From: Planctomycetota bacterium
GTDB lineage: Bacteria > Planctomycetota > UBA1135 > GCA-002686595
NCBI GenBank assembly: GCA_016779225.1
Contig: JADHNZ010000026.1
Coordinates: forward strand, 1 to 47,088
Direction: 5' to 3'
DNA: 47,088 nt
Shown here: positions 43,413-47,088 of the stretch, piece after piece
Position numbering within the stretch: the stretch's first letter is position 1
Layout: every line of letters begins with the position of its first letter
Made by a program: the position numbers and the translations under genes
Notes under the pieces: model-generated
Database searches by the model: none
The model's input: only the letters and a program-made list of their open reading frames with translations
What the model was told of the DNA's origin: nothing

Positions 43413-44636
43413 GACGCGGACGGCTCGACCGACATCCTGACGGCGTGCCGCTTCGTCGATCGCATCCGCTGGCACCGCAACGTGACTACGCGCCTGGACT
43501 GTGACGGCGACGGGGTCGAGGACGCGGTCCAGATCGCGGCCGACCCCTTGCGGGACAGCGACCAGAACGGGGTCCTCGACAGCTGCGAGGGCGCAGGGCC
43601 CTACTGGTTCCGCTCGCCCATCACCCGGCGCGTCTACTGCGCGCTCCCCGCGACGACCTGGCAGGCCGCGGACCTGGTGGCGGCGCAGCTCGGGGGCCAC
43701 CTTGTCACGATCCGCTCGGAGTACGAGGATGCCTGGCTCCAGGCAGCCTTTGCGGGAACGCCCCACTGGACGGGCTACAACGACCTCGCCTTGGAGGGCC
43801 AGTTCGTCTGGGCCAACGGCGAGCCGACCACCTATGAGAACTTCGGCCTCGGCGGGCCCGGCAGTGCCGCCCCCGACCAGGACTTCGTGGCGAGCGAGGG
43901 GCTGGGCGCCGGTGCCTGGGAGGTGCTCCTTGCGGCCGACGTGCGCGCGGCGGTGGTGGAGTCCGACTCCATCGACTGCGATGCCAACCTCATCGCGGAC
44001 CACCTGGAGATCCAGGCTGATCCGAGCCTCGACTGCGACCTCGACGGGCTCCTGGACTCCTGCCTGATCGCCGACGACCCGAGCCTCGACTGCGATGGCA
44101 ATGGCGTCCTCGACTCCTGCGAACTCGCGGCGACCCCAGACCTGGACTGCGACGGCAACGGAGTGCTCGACGCTTGCGAGGACCTCGCACCCGAGGACGA
44201 CTTCAACGGGGACGGGCTGCCCGACGCCTGCTTTCCCGCCAACTACTGCACCTCCAACCCGAACTCGAGTGGGAACGCCGCGACGCTGACGGTGGAGGGC
44301 ACTCCGGTCCTGGCCCAGGGCGACCTCCTCCTCCGCGCGACGGGCTGCGCGGTCCAGGAGTGGAGTTACTTCATCATGTCCCAGAGCCAGGGCTTCGTCC
44401 CGGGCTTCGCAGGGTCCGCGGGCAACCTCTGCGTGGGGGCTCCGATCGTTCGGATCAACCTGAACATGGTCCAGCTCCGGAAGACGAACCTCGTCGGGGA
44501 GCGGGCCTACCTGATGGACTTCAGCGGCGCCCCCGAGGACCAGATCCTCATCGGGGAGACCTGGAACTTCCAGCTGTGGTTCCGCGACGGGACCACCTCC
44601 AACACGAGCGACGGGATCTCGGTGCTGTTCCGCTGA
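43405..44636 (+). pseudogene. 5'-truncated FG-GAP / C-type lectin / C-terminal-module protein gene
   Basis: The frame reads HDADGSTDILTACRFVDRI and WHRN from about 43410, the end of an FG-GAP unit, with no start codon or signal peptide before it; upstream the DNA is antisense to the adenosine deaminase remnant. After a Ca-binding linker comes a C-type lectin-like domain (about 43600-43960: WTGYNDLALEGQFVWANGEP, YENFGLGGPG), then four DCDGNGVLD-type repeats and the same C-terminal module as at 32786 and 34582, starting YCTSNPNSSGN and ending SNTSDGISVLFR. The module itself is intact, so the 3' part is little decayed. An open frame does run back to ATG 42645, but it crosses unrelated sequence. 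Confidence 0.72.
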
Positions 44637-44709
44637 GCGGCCCGAGGGCGCCTGCTCCGAGAAGCGTGCGCAGTCCCCACTCCTGGCGCCCGGCACGCGG
44701 CATCGCCGC

Positions 44710-44715
44710 TAGACT
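44710..44715 (+). promoter_or_regulatory. TAnnnT hexamer for the fucosidase gene
   Basis: TAGACT, with 31 nt to ATG 44747, predicting a leader of about 25 nt. Confidence 0.35.
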
Positions 44716-44746
44716 GGGGCGCCCTCGGACGAGGGGCCCTCGACCC

Positions 44747-46966
44747 ATGGCACTCGCTCCCCTGCTGCCGCTGTCCTTGGCTGCGCTCCTCGCGGGCGTC
44801 CAGGATCCGATCCCCGCGTCCTTCGACCGGAGCTCACGCGTGGAGGCGGAGGTGCCGGCGCCGGCGCCGGTCCTGCCCCTGCCGTCTGGGCGTCAGCTCG
44901 CCTGGCATGAGCTTGAGTCCTACGCGTTCGTGCACTTCAACATGAACACCTTCACGGACGAGGAGTGGGGGCACGGCACCGAGTCGCCGGACACCTTCGC
45001 CCCGACCGAGCTCGACTGTCAACAGTGGGCGCGGGTGGTGAAGGAGGCGGGGATGAAGGCGATCATCCTCACCGCCAAGCACCACGACGGGTTCTGCCTG
45101 TGGCCCAGCGATGTGACGGAGCACGATGTGGCCAGCAGCGCCTGGCGCGACGGCAAGGGCGATGTCCTGGCCGAGCTGGCGGAGGCCTGTCGCGCCGAGG
45201 GGTTGAAGCTCGGGCTCTATCTCTCTCCCTGGGATCGCGCGGAGCCGAGCTATGGCGACAGCGAGGCCTACAACCAGCACTTCGCGGCGCAGCTGACCGA
45301 GATCCTCACGCGCTACGGGCCGGTCTTCGAGGTCTGGTTCGATGGCGCCTGTGGCGAGGGGCCGAACGGCAAGCGGCAGGTCTATGACTGGGACCTCTTC
45401 GAGCGCACCGTCCACCAGCACCAGCCCGACGCCGTGATCTTCCACGGCGGCCGTCCGGACCTGCGCTGGATCGGCAACGAGCGCGGCATCGCGGGGGAGA
45501 CGAACTGGAATCCCTACCGCAGTGCGGACTACTTCGTGGGCACCGCCGAGCGTCCCGCAGAGCTGAATGTTGGGCACGAGGACGGCGATGCCTGGATCCC
45601 CGGCGAGGCCGATGTGTCGATCCGGCCTGGCTGGTACTACCACGCTAGTCAGGACGACCAGGTGAAGAGCCTGGAGCACCTCGAGGAGATCTGGCTGGGC
45701 TCCGTGGGGCGTGGGACGAACCTGCTCCTGAACCTGCCCGTGGATCGGCGCGGCCTGGTGCACGAGAACGACGCGGCCAGGCTTGGAGAGCTGGCGCAGC
45801 TCGTGCGCACCACCTTCGGGCGCGACCTTGCCGCAGGCTCGGCCGCCCTGGCCTCGAATGTGCGCGGGGGCGATCCGGCCTATGCCGCGTCCATGGTGCT
45901 CGGGGACGAGCCCGGACGCTTCTGGGCCACGGACGACGGCACGGCTACGGGCTGGGTCGAGCTGCGCCTGGCCCAGGAGACGAGCTTTGATCGGGTGCAG
46001 GTGATGGAGGCCATCGCCCTCGGCCAGCGTGTGCAGGCCTTCCGCGTGGAGGCCTGGCTCGACGGGACCTGGCGTGAGATTGGCCGAGGGACCACCGTTG
46101 GGAGGCAGCGCGTTCTAGCGGTGCCGCCCACTCGCACCGACCGCGTGCGCGTGGTGTTCGAGCGCGCCAAGGGGCCGCTCTGCATTCGCCGCATCGGGCT
46201 CTACGCAGCGCCGGTCGCGGTGACGGCCGAGGCCACGGCGAGGGACTTCGTGGGAAGCACGACGGTCACCTTGGCTCCGAGCCTCCCCGGCGCGGAGGTG
46301 CGCTACAGCCTCGACGGCTCCGAGGTGACCGCCGCATCCGCGCTCTACGAGGGCCCGCTCACGATCGAGGCCAGCTGCACCCTGCGGGCGCGGGGCTTCG
46401 CGGGCGGGGTCGCGGGCCTGAAGGAGGCCCGACTCGAGCTCGTGTCCTGGACGGGCGAGGCCCTGCTCGAGGCGCGCGCGGAGGCGGACGGCGCGACGCC
46501 GGGGCTCTCCGCGGCCGTCTTCGAGGGCGGCTGGCAGACCCTCGACCAGATGCCTGGGCGCGAGCCCTCGCTGGTGACAGGAGTGAGCGGCCTCGATGTC
46601 AGCATCACTCCTGTGCAGGACCATGTGGCCGTGGCCTTCGAGGGCTGGCTGCGCGTGCCGGTCGCGGGCGTGTGGACGCTCCACCTGACCAGCGACGATG
46701 GCTCACGCCTCTACCTTGGGAGCGTCGAGGGCCAGGTCGGTGACGACCCGCGCCAGGTGGCACGCGTCCGACGCCTCGCTATCGACAATGATGGCCTGCA
46801 CGGGGCCGTGACTGCGACCCGCGCCCTGGGCCTCGAGGCCGGCCTGCACGAGCTGCGCGTCGAGTGGTTCAACGCGACCGGCGGCAGACATCTCCAGCTC
46901 GAGTGGGAGGGCCCCGGCGTCCCCCGCCAGCCCGTGCCCGCGTCCGCATTCCTGCGCGTGGACTGA
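44747..46966 (+). CDS. GH29 alpha-L-fucosidase with F5/8C, chitobiase-type and PA14 domains
   Basis: A 739-residue exported exo-fucosidase. Signal LLPLSLAALLAGVQ; catalytic GH29 barrel at about residues 45-350 with ESYAFVHFNMNTFTDEEWG, TAKHHDGFCLWPS and FEVWFDGACGEG, in which Asp199 is the expected nucleophile. Then an F5/8-type carbohydrate-binding domain (about 365-490), a short chitobiase C-terminal-like domain (about 490-575, EVRYSLDGSEV) and a PA14 domain (about 585-735, WTLHLTSDDGSRLYL). It would remove alpha-L-fucose from algal or host-type glycans outside the cytoplasm. ATG 44747 gives the signal peptide; a longer frame merely runs antisense or out of frame through the preceding gene. 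Confidence 0.93.
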   Translation: MALAPLLPLSLAALLAGVQDPIPASFDRSSRVEAEVPAPAPVLPLPSGRQLAWHELESYAFVHFNMNTFTDEEWGHGTESPDTFAPTELDCQQWARVVKEAGMKAIILTAKHHDGFCLWPSDVTEHDVASSAWRDGKGDVLAELAEACRAEGLKLGLYLSPWDRAEPSYGDSEAYNQHFAAQLTEILTRYGPVFEVWFDGACGEGPNGKRQVYDWDLFERTVHQHQPDAVIFHGGRPDLRWIGNERGIAGETNWNPYRSADYFVGTAERPAELNVGHEDGDAWIPGEADVSIRPGWYYHASQDDQVKSLEHLEEIWLGSVGRGTNLLLNLPVDRRGLVHENDAARLGELAQLVRTTFGRDLAAGSAALASNVRGGDPAYAASMVLGDEPGRFWATDDGTATGWVELRLAQETSFDRVQVMEAIALGQRVQAFRVEAWLDGTWREIGRGTTVGRQRVLAVPPTRTDRVRVVFERAKGPLCIRRIGLYAAPVAVTAEATARDFVGSTTVTLAPSLPGAEVRYSLDGSEVTAASALYEGPLTIEASCTLRARGFAGGVAGLKEARLELVSWTGEALLEARAEADGATPGLSAAVFEGGWQTLDQMPGREPSLVTGVSGLDVSITPVQDHVAVAFEGWLRVPVAGVWTLHLTSDDGSRLYLGSVEGQVGDDPRQVARVRRLAIDNDGLHGAVTATRALGLEAGLHELRVEWFNATGGRHLQLEWEGPGVPRQPVPASAFLRVD

Positions 46967-46971
46967 GACTG

Positions 46972-47088
46972 CGGCGCCTGCGGCAAGGCACGGCGCCTGC
47001 GGCAAGGCACGGCGCCTGCGGCAAGTCACGGCGCCTGCGGCAAGTCACGGCGCCTGCGGCAAGTCACGGCGCCTGCGGCAAGTCACGG
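46972..47088. repeat. 19-bp tandem repeat array, six copies plus 3 nt, open at the window end
   Basis: The unit is CGGCGCCTGCGGCAAGKCA. Copies 1-2 (46972-47009) have GGCA at the end, copies 3-6 (47010-47085) have GTCA; otherwise the copies are identical. It starts 5 nt after the fucosidase stop and continues past base 47088. Each unit contains the GGCGCC palindrome. No spacers, so it is not CRISPR. Confidence 0.95.

Noticed and set aside
46972-47088. CRISPR array
   Set aside because: Units are contiguous 19-mers with no spacers and no cas genes nearby.

Overview
The window reads as chromosomal DNA of a GC-rich planctomycete (phylum Planctomycetota). The evidence is a set of families typical of that phylum: a DUF1587/1592/1588/1585 cytochrome followed by a DUF1552 protein, Tat-type Gfo/Idh/MocA oxidoreductases, DUF1080 plus PVC-type haem-binding CxxCH fusions, DUF6807 ('PmoA-like') proteins, sulfatase-fold enzymes, and secreted FG-GAP propellers. 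The conserved C-terminal module of those propellers, ending in SNTS..V.FR, suggests the marine Saltatorellus/Rohdeia-like lineage. That last placement is from memory and is tentative.

Layout. 1-1879 (minus): two-subunit sodium:solute symporter. 2121-9696 (plus): sortilin/BNR propeller with an internal PDZ domain, then the DUF1592 cytochrome and its DUF1552 partner. 9847-12078: Gfo/Idh/MocA oxidoreductase and a LamG-like protein. 12379-13458: WbsX/GH99-like protein. 13480-17411 (minus): DUF6807 - sulfatase-fold lipoprotein - membrane protein operon, divergent from a cupin - metallophosphatase operon (17435-19014). 19023-20936: Wza-like export lipoprotein divergent from an initiating sugar-phosphate transferase. 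21126-26320: large DUF1080/propeller/cytochrome fusion and an M64 metallopeptidase. 26444-27532: a gene interrupted by one in-frame TGA. 27540-32630: coiled-coil membrane protein, second sulfatase-fold lipoprotein, GT39-like glycosyltransferase, small beta-barrel protein. 32786-36843: two seven-repeat FG-GAP propellers. 37360-40610: fused E1 alpha/beta 2-oxoacid dehydrogenase overlapping a FabD-like acyltransferase. 40611-44636: gene-poor stretch with a small lipoprotein, a DUF1080 remnant, a broken adenosine deaminase and a 5'-truncated FG-GAP/C-type-lectin gene. 44747-46966: GH29 alpha-L-fucosidase, followed by 19-bp tandem repeats that run off the window.

The genes together suggest a cell that takes apart complex, possibly fucosylated and sulfated, polysaccharides with exported hydrolases and periplasmic c-type-haem oxidoreductases, imports small solutes with sodium, and makes its own surface polysaccharide.

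The most notable item is the 26444-27532 gene. Its single internal TGA (26729-26731) is followed at the expected distance by a perfect 10-bp hairpin with a GGGCT apical loop (26746-26770), and an outer 5-bp helix pairs the TGA itself. This is the architecture of a bacterial SECIS element. I interpret the gene as an exported, thioredoxin-like selenoprotein with a Cys-x7-Sec pair, which ordinary gene calling would split in two. Second, about ten genes carry a TAnnnT hexamer 6-9 nt before the start codon, the layout expected of leaderless transcripts. At 17418-17427 one near-palindromic 10-mer supplies such hexamers for two divergent genes only 23 bp apart.
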